Shown here: piece after piece, positions 12,048-21,383 of the stretch
How the letters are laid out: each line of letters starts with the position of its first letter
How positions within the stretch are numbered: position 1 is the stretch's first letter
DNA from: Owenia fusiformis
Taxonomy: Eukaryota > Annelida > Polychaeta > Sabellida > Oweniidae
Direction: 5' to 3'
Assembly: GCA_903813345.2 (NCBI GenBank)
Contig: CAIIXF020000001.1
Location: 53,523,885 to 53,587,884 of the forward strand
DNA length: 64,000 bases
Translations under genes and position numbers: made by a program
Notes under the pieces: generated by a model
The model's database searches: none
Told to the model about the DNA's origin: nothing
What the model saw: only the letters and a program-made list of their open reading frames with translations

Positions 12048-12137
12048 GTGACAAGGTCTAAAGAAGGCCTGGTTGAATATATGAGAGACTTGGGACATGT
12101 GAACTGTGTTATATACATTGGATATTACAAATGCTAG
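12048..12137 (+). other. Candidate non-coding 5' exon
   Basis: A TTTTACAG acceptor at 12047 and a strong GTAAGT donor at 12138 bound 90 nt without a long open frame. It lies upstream of the CRT-like gene on the same strand and could be one of its 5'UTR exons. Splice-like signals alone support it. Confidence 0.25.
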
Positions 12138-12819
12138 GTAAGTTTTGACTTTGTTGGTATTTTGGTTTACATAATATTCCTGTTCCTATACTTTTTAACT
12201 AAGAATTCAGTAATGCCAGTATGCTTATTGTCCATTGAAGTGTTGGGCCATTGGGATTGTATTGATTTCTAATGAAGGGGAAATGTGACCATTTTATACA
12301 GGAAGTTCATTACAGTCTATAACACTTTGTCTATTACTTTTGAATCAATCCTCCTATTGATGGCTGCTTCGGTATAAGGTTGTACAAACCCCTTGGCCTG
12401 ATCCATGATCAAAAGCTAAATTCATCTCTAGAGACTAGAAAGTCAGAGAGTCAAACAGGAGTACATGTAGCTTAACAGAATATAAAAAACAGGTGGGGGT
12501 CTAAAGATTTGAAAATCTTTTAATTTTGACAATATTATTAAAGCTTATTTGGGTCTAAATTTTCGAAAATAGGCTTCATAATAGGCTTTGGAAAAATAGG
12601 CCTTAAACTTGAAGAAGGACCCACCACCCCTGATGAATGTAACTGATGTGAACATAGTTGATAGAGACAGATTTGGAATGGAAATGAGTTGGGGAATATC
12701 AAACACATGATCAATTATAATACTTTCCCCCCCTCTCCTCCTCCTTCCTTCTCACCAGCATCTTGTAACTAACAGTGTTGTCGTAGTTATTATCCTGATG
12801 AGGTATCAGTGTGTCAAAG

Positions 12820-12906
12820 AAAATATAACCTACACATACATAGTCTATGTATAGTATATACATATATGTATATGCATATACATAGTATACTATGTACATA
12901 TAAGGT
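12820..12906. repeat. TA/CATA-rich low-complexity palindrome
   Basis: Runs of TATACATATATGTATATG and CATAGTATACTATG form an AT-rich self-complementary stretch. It behaves as a microsatellite-like sequence with no coding content. Confidence 0.6.
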
Positions 12907-12958
12907 CCTATTTGAAAGGAGAAAAACTACAATGCTGCATGGGATCAGTATGATATAT

Positions 12959-13145
12959 CAGGCCCGTAGCCAGGATTTGCCAAGGGAGTGGGGGTTCAGT
13001 TTTAAAATTTCCAGGGGGTTCACATTTAGCTAAAATCACTTGAGAAGTGCTCAAAATGGTTAAAAACTGCATGTTTTTGAAAGAATTTTTGTCATGGGGG
13101 GGGGGGGTTCGCCCGAACTGCGAACTCCCACTAGCTACGGCCCTG
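12959..13145. mobile_element. Small MITE with CAGG(C/G)CCGTAGC ends
   Basis: Left end CAGGCCCGTAGC and right end GCTACGGCCCTG are inverted with one mismatch across 187 bp. Related copies or fragments are at 4753, 5022 and, in reverse, about 47738-47805. No clear 8-bp target duplication survives. Confidence 0.65.
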
Positions 13146-13149
13146 TATA

Positions 13150-15360
13150 TCGTTCAGATTTTAGAGAATTCCGTACTCTATTGTACCATCTGCATTAGAG
13201 TCAGACTTTGAACCACTTGTAAACATAAGTGTATTGATTGGGAGTCATGTGAATCAAAGACAATGTAAGAATTATTATGCAGATAGGTATCCAGTAAAAC
13301 CTGTCCTTGTAAAACAGTTTTTTGAGTGACTTACCAATTCAGCTGACTGACATATCAATATTAATGCATCTTTCAAATGAATATCAATAAATTGGTAATG
13401 GTTCCAGAAATTAGGATACATGTATTTATATTAACATGATATGATTGCCTTGTTTGAGTATTCTTAAAGTAAATGAAATGTATGATACTATCATAAACCC
13501 TAAATCCTATTATAAAACTTATCATAGCTTCAAAGGAGCTGTTGATCTGGTTGAGATTCCTCTCCTTTAGGAGAAAGTAGGAGCTTAATATGCGGCTGTT
13601 TAGTTTGGCATTGTAAGGCTCAGCAACAACAACCTTGTACATTTTCATGATTTTGGTGATAAAATCATATCTGATTCCGTATACATGTAGAATGTACTTA
13701 AATCATACCTAGTTTTTATCTGCATGTACCATTTCATTATAACCCATGATACATTTGACATGTTTCTCCCCCATTTATGAGTCATATGTGATAAGAATGT
13801 TTCATTCATGCCAATTATAATCTATTCTTATACCACAAAGTCACAACCTCGGATTCATTTTATATCAAAATATGATTTAATTCTGGTTTAAATCCTTATT
13901 TTTTATCTAACAAAGAGGTCAAATCACTAAAAAGCAAAATGTTCTCAAATTAAATCATTTGCCTTATGGTGAAACACTTCTGTCTTATCACAGATGTTGC
14001 GGATATTGAAGGGATTAATGTGTGCAATCATGAGTCATTTTATTGCAGTTGTGTACAAACATTATTTATGTTGGCCCAGTGTAGTGCTTACTTTTACTCT
14101 GGAAGTGGTATACTAATGATTAACTTTGGATGTTGGGTTCATTCTGAATAATTTAATATCAATAGCTTTTGAAATCCACAGCAGCCCCAGGCACATTTTG
14201 TTCTTGGTGACAGATCTGGAAAAATAAGTTGCCACTGGGGAAACACAGTGGCGGATCCAGAAATTAAAAGGGAGGGGGGCAAATTTTGAGTCTGGAAAAA
14301 ATAAAGGCTCATTTTTTCATAAATTGACCAAAAAGGCCTTTAAATGCCAAATTGTGCCCAAAAAGGCCCATTTTTTGAGGCCCTACAAAATTTTTGGGCC
14401 CAAAAACTTAAACAGAGCAGAGGCATTTTGATTCGCAGCTATTTACATTTTAAGGTTTCTTAATATTATGTGAGTCAATGGGAATTTTTATATTGATAGG
14501 TGTTTGGAAGGTAGAGGCATTCAGATAGACATGTTTTGCAGTATCTACTATTATATGCATATGTAATTTCAATTATACATTTTAAGAATACTTGTTTGTT
14601 TCAAAGTCTGGGCAAAACATTGATTTGAATATAAGCACATTTTTGTTAACACGTTTTGGATGTCCATCTTAACGAATAATTAATTTTGTTTCTGAGAGGA
14701 TAGAATGTGATTTGATTTTATAAATTATTATTTGATTATATGAATTAAACAGTTACACCCTCTATGTTTATAAATTATTTTGTGTGATAACTGCTAAACA
14801 AGAATATTTGAACTGTTGAACATTATGCACATAAAGCTGTAGTCTTATTCAGTAATAAACGAGAACAATGTAGTGCATGTTAGGTTATTGCCTACCCTTT
14901 TCAAGAAGTTGATTTTGCACTTTAAAAGAGAGTTTCATGTACAATCTAATCAAATTAGACATAAGTAGCTGCCATTTAAAATCCAATTAAATGGTATGCC
15001 AGCAACCCAGTAATTTTGGGGTTCAGTAAGATCTATTCAGGATCAGGACTGTAAAAGTGTCTATCCTATCCAGAGGCTAGGAATTACTTAGATGCACTCT
15101 AGGCTTCAGGGTAGTTGTTGCCCCTTGTATATGAAGATAGGTGTTGCATTAAGGAGTGACATCACTATTTTTACAACAATTTAGTTGAACCATGGTACTG
15201 TAGTTGTCACTTTTTTTTGATGAAGAGATGGGTTGCGTGAAGTTAATCAACTCTTAGGCGCAGCACATAAGACTGTCCTGCAAATATTCAATACCCTTTG
15301 CATTCGTTTGACTTCACTTCTTAAAAGAGAGCTTCGTCTTCACTCTTTCAAACTAAAATA
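13150..15360. other. Intergenic, repeat fragment only
   Basis: No exon recognised. Positions 14246-14410 carry a one-ended fragment starting CAGTGGCGGATCCAG with 'aaaaaggcccattttttgaggccc', related to the element at 55139. The rest looks non-coding and AT-rich. Confidence 0.4.
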
Positions 15361-15379
15361 AACCTGTGAACTCACCGCG

Positions 15380-15527
15380 CCAATCAGTGTTCGTCGGCCA
15401 AATTTGACCGACGTTCTATATATGGTCATTCATTCTGATGTCATCGTTGAACCCGGAATTGACCAATGACATGCGCATATTTAATTAGAACGCATTTGGC
15501 GTATGTTTTTTCAAGCTCACTGATTGG
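15380..15527. promoter_or_regulatory. Candidate promoter with inverted CCAAT boxes
   Basis: CCAATCAGTG at 15380 and its inverse CACTGATTGG ending at 15527 face each other, with a third CCAAT at 15463 and a near-perfect 22-bp palindrome around GTCGGCCAAATTTGACCGAC (15392-15413). The block is richer in CpG than its surroundings and lies 1.3 kb upstream of the transporter start codon. CCAAT boxes are NF-Y sites in animal promoters. The assignment to the transporter is inference. Confidence 0.35.
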
Positions 15528-16007
15528 TGGAAGAAAGGTCAGCGCGTAGGTCAAAAGTGATTTATTACCCAAACTGTCACCGGTACCCGTAACATGGTCT
15601 ATACTAGGCAGAGTGTAGTTAAACTAGACTCTGCATGCAGGGTAGATATTCAATAGAATAATCTTAAAATAATGATAATAATTTGCCACATAACGTTATA
15701 GATAGTATAATATAATCCTGAATTATTGTTGGTACATTCAGATCATTGTACATTTTGATATTGGATTGAAATGCAAATGTTTCTAATAAAACTTTGATAT
15801 ATTAGCTTATATTGACAAATTGTCAAATAAAGTTGATGTCTAAACCACAATCACTTTACTTTTATTAGTTAAACATTCAAAGTTGAAAGTGCTGCAATTT
15901 ATTTTTGTTAATTTTCTTATCTGACATCTAATAAATTATGTTTTACCTCATTAAGACTTATACCTTTGTCTTTGAGGTCATTATTTTATTTAGGGGTTAA
16001 ATAACCC

Positions 16008-16364
16008 AGATGCGAGTAGGTAGTTATCAGTTTCACCACCAGGTGGCTAATTCAGGGCAGATAATGGCAGAGTAATAGAAAGTTCCCTTAAACTTGAATA
16101 GTCATGAGTTTTAGTGGTATGTAACTGGGAGTGGTGCAAATTAAATATGTCCAGTAAAAGAAAATTTCATCTGTCCAATCCAAGAAAAGCTATTTCACTT
16201 TTTGTGATTTAATAACATGGGGTCTATGTTGATAAACACATTTTTAAACCACATTTGTAGACTTTGTAATTTTACATGTAGATTTCAAATATGATAGTAC
16301 TTTGACTGAATTTTGATTTTTTAGTAACGTAGATCGAGATTATTTCTTCTTGCATCTAGTCTAC
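16008..16364. repeat. Dispersed repeat, copy A
   Basis: Starts AGATGCGAGTAGGTAGTT, ends CTTGCATCTAGTCTA, so the two ends are short inverted repeats (AGATGC(A/G)AG). A diverged copy in the same orientation lies at 33482-33876 inside PLOD. Shared internal words include ATGTAGATTTCAAATA and GCTAATTC-GG-CAGATAA. Confidence 0.7.
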
Positions 16365-16372
16365 TATGTTTT

Positions 16373-16406
16373 ACCATGGGCTTTCAACTAGTTGAAAGCC
16401 CATGGT
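16373..16406. repeat. Perfect 34-bp palindrome
   Basis: Arm ACCATGGGCTTTCAACT followed directly by its exact reverse complement with no spacer. It sits nine bases after the end of the dispersed repeat copy A. Confidence 0.9.
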
Positions 16407-16869
16407 TTTACACTACAAAGAATTTAAACATTTTGTTATTGAGGCCTGATCTTTCTTTTTTAGTCATGGCATGTGGTGATATATATATCATAGATAGAAT
16501 TGGTGTTATTTTATCATGTAATTGATAATTTGAAATTATAAATAAATAGTAGGTTTGGCTGACCTCACTCTGTTATGTCAAATTCACATGTCAAATTTCC
16601 ACATCAAACTTAACTTGATATAGAGAATTGAATTTCATTTACATAATAACAGTCTGATTCAGAGTCATACATACATGTAATAAGGAAATCTATGAGTATT
16701 TTGTGTTTGAATTAAAGATTAATTCTTAATCATAAAGGTTGAACTTAAAGAGAGTGCATACCTGGTTATGTGTTGACATATCGTTAACTTTGAACTGTAG
16801 ATATTAAAGAAAATCTCTGAAGAATTGTCTTGGTCATATCGCATAAAGTAGAACATTCAAAGCTTGACA

Positions 16870-17018
16870 ATGGCTGAGTTTGGTAAGGTTGGTTCCCCAG
16901 AGTTCCAGCCAGCAAGTTATGACAACAATAATATTCTTAAAGAAAGGATTAATCTGAGGACTAGCAGTATTAATAGTGGATCAGCTCCAACTGTTGTCAG
17001 TTCAGTTGCAAAGAACAG
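16870..17018 (+). CDS. CRT-like exon 1: cytosolic N-tail
   Basis: ATG at 16870 followed by 49 codons and AG, donor GTACAA. Hydrophilic and Asn/Ser-rich. A TTG two codons upstream is in frame but the ATG is the natural start. Confidence 0.75.
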
Positions 17019-20000
17019 GTACAAATATGACAAAAACAAAGAGAAGAAAAATGCATAAATTTTGATTACCGTTGCAAAAAGGCAAATTGCACAATTTATA
17101 TATACAGTATTATGTACATTGATGAAATATTAAAATATTTTTATTTGTGTTTTTCAGTCAAAACAGTAATGAAAACTTTGATTCAATAAGTGTCATCAAG
17201 CCATCATTGCCCTGGTATAGTCAAACAATGGGACCTAAAGATGAAGAGCGTAAACCATTGCTCTACCATGATACCATTCCAGAAGGGAACGAGGACCATG
17301 ATGACACCAACAATCCACTGATTAACTCACACAAACAAGACATTGACCCTAGCCTTAAATCAGAGGCACACATAATGGGGGCCACTAAGACCCGCCTGGA
17401 GAAAATAAAAGCTAAAATCATGGCAATAACGATACCAAAAAAGGCTATAAACGTGATATTATCAGTAACAACAATTTTAGCATTTGTCTGTATGCAAGTG
17501 AGTCTGCCAATGTACACTAAAGCGATGAATGACCAAAGAAGTGACCCATACAATGCAATGTTATTCTCAGCCTTTTGGTTTCCTTGGGTTTTCTTCTTAC
17601 AGTTAGCATTTATCAAACTTTTCATCGATCGAGACTTGAGCTTAAAACCAAAGACCAGCTGGTCTGGGATGTTTATAACAGGAGCTTTAACTGCATTAAA
17701 TGGATTGTTGATTGCATATGCTAGTCTTCCATCACGGACACCTCCTTACTTACAGGCCATCTTCACCACCACGCTTATTCCATTCACGATTCTTGCCAGA
17801 CTTATTATATTGAGAAAAGGTTTGTGGATTTATATATTTCCTACTTTCCTAAATAAATTATGTTTAAACCATCAGTTATTTCAAAAACCTGTATTTATCC
17901 GAATTTGAAAAGTGGACAATTTTTAAGAAAGTCTGGATTTTTGCTGTAATAGTGTATAAAAATACCATTTTTAACTATTCTAATTTCAAAGGTTTTTAGG
18001 AGAAGCATTCATACATGTATTGATATATGTTCATATGAGGTGGTGTTTAAGCAAATTTCACTGTACGTGTCCATGCAATATTTATTTCAGGTGTGAGTTT
18101 AAAACGTGCAGTTGTATGTGGAATAATCCTCATCGGATTGTTCATTTGTATTGAACCTAATCTATTTAATATCAAAAGAGGGGATTCCCATGTGATTCCG
18201 GCCTCTACTGGGAAACCGCACCAAATGTTCTGGCCACTCGTATTTGCTGCGGGGTTTATCCCTAATGCAATTGCAGGAGTTGTCATAGAGAAGGAATTAA
18301 AGCAAGCTCAGGTTTGTTTGGATCAATTGTATTCATCAGCTTGTTTGGTTGCTTGCTTGTTTGTTTGTTTGCTTTAAAGTTGTTTTGTTATTGAATTATA
18401 GGCATTTACTTGGATTGCTTGATTTGTAAAGCTGATTTTGGTGGTGTGCTTTATATTTACATGTTTTGTAGCATTTTAATTTTTTTCAGGTTTGCTTCTT
18501 GCTTGCTTGCTTACAAAAGTTCATACTTAATACAGTGTGAATGAATATTTGAAAGCACCCAATTTGGATCACGCTCAAATATTCATGATTTTTGCATGAA
18601 ATGCTGCACATTCCTCAACTTACAGTATAATACCTTCTTTTTCAGCAAGCCTAATAATATATCCAACATGCTTGATTTTAACCTTGACATTTATCATTAT
18701 AACAACCAATGCCTGTTGCTTACAACATATTTTTGCTTGCTTTCACAGGTGTTAGTAAACGTCAGTTAGTTGTATGTGGGATTATCCTAATTGGTATGTT
18801 CATATCTGTGGAACCCCAGATCTTTGGGCTGGAGAGAGGAGGAGGTGGCAGTGAGGGTATACATGGTATTTTCTGGCCAATGATATTCATGCTTGGCTTT
18901 ATTCCTAGTGCAATAGCTGCTGTTGTCACTGAAAAGGAGTTAAAAAATGAAGAGGTAAATAGATGAATATCGCAGGCCTATACTTACATTGAGGCAAATG
19001 AGGCAGTTGCCTTAATCAGAATGCTGACTATATATGTATGGGCCTGTATGTGTTCATTTGTATAAAAGATTTAAGAGAATGGCTTCAGAATGGCTTTCTA
19101 AAGAATGGCTTTCTTAAGAATGGCTTCATAATGGCTTTTTAGAGAATGGCTTCACATATGGTGTTTAATTGTTTTAAGTTGTGGAACTACCAATGTTAGT
19201 TTCATAATTGAAGATTTTGTGAGGAAAAAATGTTGGGAAAATTAACAAAGAGACTAAGGGACAGCAAATCAACAAGTCAAAAATTTAAAAGTAGTGGGGG
19301 GTGGTGTGATGGAACCAAAACAGATTTTCCACAATTGTCAACATTTAGACACCGACTTTTATTGTATGTGAGATTTTAGTGATATCATTTGTATCCACAA
19401 CTCGATATTGCTATCTATACAAATTAATACTGATATTGATGATGACAAGATGAAAAGATATCACGAAAACATCATAAGATGATTTATTTAGCCCACAGTT
19501 CACATACATAGCTTATTATCTAAAGATGCTTCTCACTTTGTATTTGAAAAGTTATGTCACAGTGGAATCTCATATGTTTGTCAACAAATGTCATATTATA
19601 TGAGCCAGTACTTGACCAAATAAACATATTGTGTACAAATAAGATATATCAAAATATTATATAAATTGCTTTTCAATTCAGACTTGTCGTGGTCAGACAC
19701 TTAACCTATATATAGTTATCATTTAAAAGATACATCAACCGGTTATTTATGTCAATTAAATTTGATTTGTAACATATGACATTTTAATTGACCTTGTACT
19801 AAGAGATAACTATTTTGTAGGCCAACTCCATGGTGTTTATAGCCTGGACCCAAGTCTTCATGTATTCCACAGTCCTTCTCTTGTTCTGGACTGACTTCAT
19901 CCCCCACTTTGGCATGGTAAGTGCTAATTGTTGCTACTTTCAGATTGAATCAGGGTAAACTGGGTTTGATGCCTCAATGTTTCGACTTTTGAATGAAGTA

Positions 20001-21055
20001 TTTGATTTAGGCACATTATAGACTAGTATAGAGGTAAGCACCCTAATCCAAGTGATCCATTCCATGACGCTGGGTTTGTTGATATTCCTATGAATATAAG
20101 TGATCATTTCAGTAAACATGGTGACCTTACTCTTCAGAAATGGAGATAATATTTCCGAACTAGCTGTGACACATATCTCCATTTCCATATGGCAAGGTCA
20201 CCATTTTTACTGGATATGATGTAGAGCTTGACCAGTGAGAAAGGTCCCAAGATGTTGATTGTTGTTTGTCTCTAATTGAGGAAGGTTAACACAATACATT
20301 GCAATAATAATATTCACAGCGATTTAGAATTGTAATGTAGTATGAATATTTGTACTGCAAGACCACTTGTTTTTGAAATTAAACATGTGCATGAAGCTAA
20401 TAAAATCTGCCGCGTATTTGAGATTTTTGATTTTCTATTTTAGGCCACTTCACCTACAGATTTCTTCAATCGCTTCAAGACTGGTCTTGTGTGCCAATTT
20501 GGAATTGATCACAGTTGCAGTAATGTCGCAGGTCTCTCCTGGATGTTTATTCTCTCCTATTGCTTCGCCAACCTCTCCAATTTCCTTCTCATCCGTTATG
20601 CTGAGGGTGCCGTATACTCGGTCGTCGTCATGGCATTAGTAACACCCCTCGGGACAATTTTCTGGAACTTCTTTTCTCTGACCCCAAACTTCCATTTCCA
20701 TCCAAATTTTGACCAGACCAGTATATACGTATTTGTTGGGCTGTTGATCATGACCCCAGCTGTTGTTGTCTATACAGTGTTCAGTATGGAAGAAGAAGCT
20801 GAGGCTGCAATGAAAGAGGCCTCAGAACCACCACCTCCACCAGGCCCTAAAAAACCACATGCAAAAGTGAAGCCTTATGCTCGTAGACATAAGATTAAAC
20901 CTCTTGGGAAGTTGAACGATTTGATAAATAAACGGAGGAAGAACAAAGACGTGAAAACTCCTCTGTTGTTAGACCAAGATGTAGAAGACATTAATGATAA
21001 CACAACTAACAAATCAGCTATACCTCGCAGGGCTAGTAGTCCTTCATTAGTGTGA
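16870..21055 (+). CDS. CRT-like (chloroquine-resistance-transporter family) membrane transporter, complete
   Basis: Member of the drug/metabolite transporter superfamily related to the CRT proteins known from Plasmodium digestive vacuoles and from Dictyostelium, where they sit in acidic organelles. Exons: 16870-17018, 17158-17819, then either 18091-18311 or 18749-18954, then 19821-19916 and 20444-21055, giving 579 or 574 residues. About 10 hydrophobic helices are visible: four in exon 2, two in exon 3, one in exon 4 and three in exon 5. The N-tail has ERKPLL at residues 80-85, an [D/E]xxxLL lysosomal/endosomal sorting motif. The loop after helix 7 has the paired cysteines typical of the family (VCQFGIDHSC). 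Longer than PfCRT (424 residues) because of hydrophilic tails; the C-tail is Pro- and Lys/Arg-rich. Substrate unknown. The family call rests on the FWTDFIPHFG and RYAEGAVYSVV segments and helix pattern from memory, not on an alignment. Confidence 0.88.
17158..17819 (+). CDS. CRT-like exon 2: sorting motif and helices 1-4
   Basis: TTTTTCAG acceptor and GTTTGT donor; 662 nt, entering with one base to finish a Ser codon and leaving one base (G). Contains ERKPLL and helices near AINVILSVTTILAFV, FSAFWFPWVFFLQLAF, MFITGALTALNGLLIAYA and LQAIFTTTLIPFTILARLII. Confidence 0.93.
18091..18311 (+). CDS. CRT-like exon 3a (alternative to 3b)
   Basis: 221 nt, TTATTTCAG acceptor, GTTTGT donor. Encodes VSLKRAVVCGIILIGLFI through FWPLVF-GFIPNAIAGVV to EKELKQAQ: two helices and the loop between them. 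Its loop is five residues longer than that of 3b. Entry and exit phases equal those of 3b. Confidence 0.93.
18749..18954 (+). CDS. CRT-like exon 3b (alternative to 3a)
   Basis: 206 nt, TTTCACAG acceptor, GTAAAT donor, 437 bp after 3a. Encodes VSKRQLVVCGIILIGMFI, then a Gly-rich loop (ERGGGGSEG) and FWPMIF-GFIPSAIAAVV to EKELKNEE. Clearly a tandem duplicate of 3a. Confidence 0.93.
19075..19155. repeat. Short tandem repeat GAATGGCTT
   Basis: GAATGGCTT occurs about six times with 12-17 bp spacing in the intron after exon 3b. Confidence 0.75.
19821..19916 (+). CDS. CRT-like exon 4: helix 7
   Basis: Exactly 32 codons between TTTTGTAG and GTAAGT. Encodes MVFIAWTQVFMYSTVLLLFW followed by TDFIPHFGM, a stretch I recognise from CRT proteins. 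Confidence 0.93.
20444..21055 (+). CDS. CRT-like exon 5: helices 8-10 and C-tail
   Basis: Acceptor CTATTTTAG, 203 codons and a TGA at 21053-21055. Helices near LSWMFILSYCFANLSNFLLI, VYSVVVMALVTPLGTIFW and IYVFVGLLIMTPAVVVYTVF. The tail has PPPPPGPKKP, a basic stretch and PLLLDQD near the end. Confidence 0.95.
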   Translation, partial: ATSPTDFFNRFKTGLVCQFGIDHSCSNVAGLSWMFILSYCFANLSNFLLIRYAEGAVYSVVVMALVTPLGTIFWNFFSLTPNFHFHPNFDQTSIYVFVGLLIMTPAVVVYTVFSMEEEAEAAMKEASEPPPPPGPKKPHAKVKPYARRHKIKPLGKLNDLINKRRKNKDVKTPLLLDQDVEDINDNTTNKSAIPRRASSPSLV

Positions 21056-21136
21056 AAACATGAGTCAATAGATCATTGAAATGCAGTAATTAACAAAGAC
21101 TAGGACAAGCCAAAGAAAATGCGCAGTGATTAGTAC
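21056..21136 (+). other. Start of transporter 3' UTR
   Basis: Directly follows the stop codon. Candidate AATAAA sites further on (for example near 22563, 24113 and 24571) are too common in this AT-rich DNA to fix the transcript end. Confidence 0.4.
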
Positions 21137-21383
21137 TTCATCCTCCTAAGCAGGTATCCAGAATCCGTACCTCCTTCTTCCCCCTGCCATAACCAATTTT
21201 GAAGCGCCCGATTAAACTGAATCACGTGATCTAATTATGCGCAATGACTTATGCATGATTTGTGTCGCAGTGTTGCGACAGCTAATCAGATTGCGAGTTC
21301 TTAATCGGGGAAATGCTAACTGCTTATCACAGGGTGTAAAAGGAAAGAATATATTCTGGATTTTGAAGCCCTGTGATCGGAGG
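21137..21383 (+). repeat. Left arm of a 4.76-kb inverted repeat pair
   Basis: Begins TTCATCCTCCTAAGCAGGT and runs to CCTGTGATCGGAGG. The reverse complement, about 85-90 percent identical by eye, is at 25647-25896. Contains CACGTGAT and CGATTAAACTGAAT. Either the terminal repeats of one element or two opposite copies of a 250-bp repeat. Confidence 0.85.

Noticed and set aside
17263-17625. 120-codon minus-strand frame
   Set aside because: Antisense shadow of transporter exon 2.
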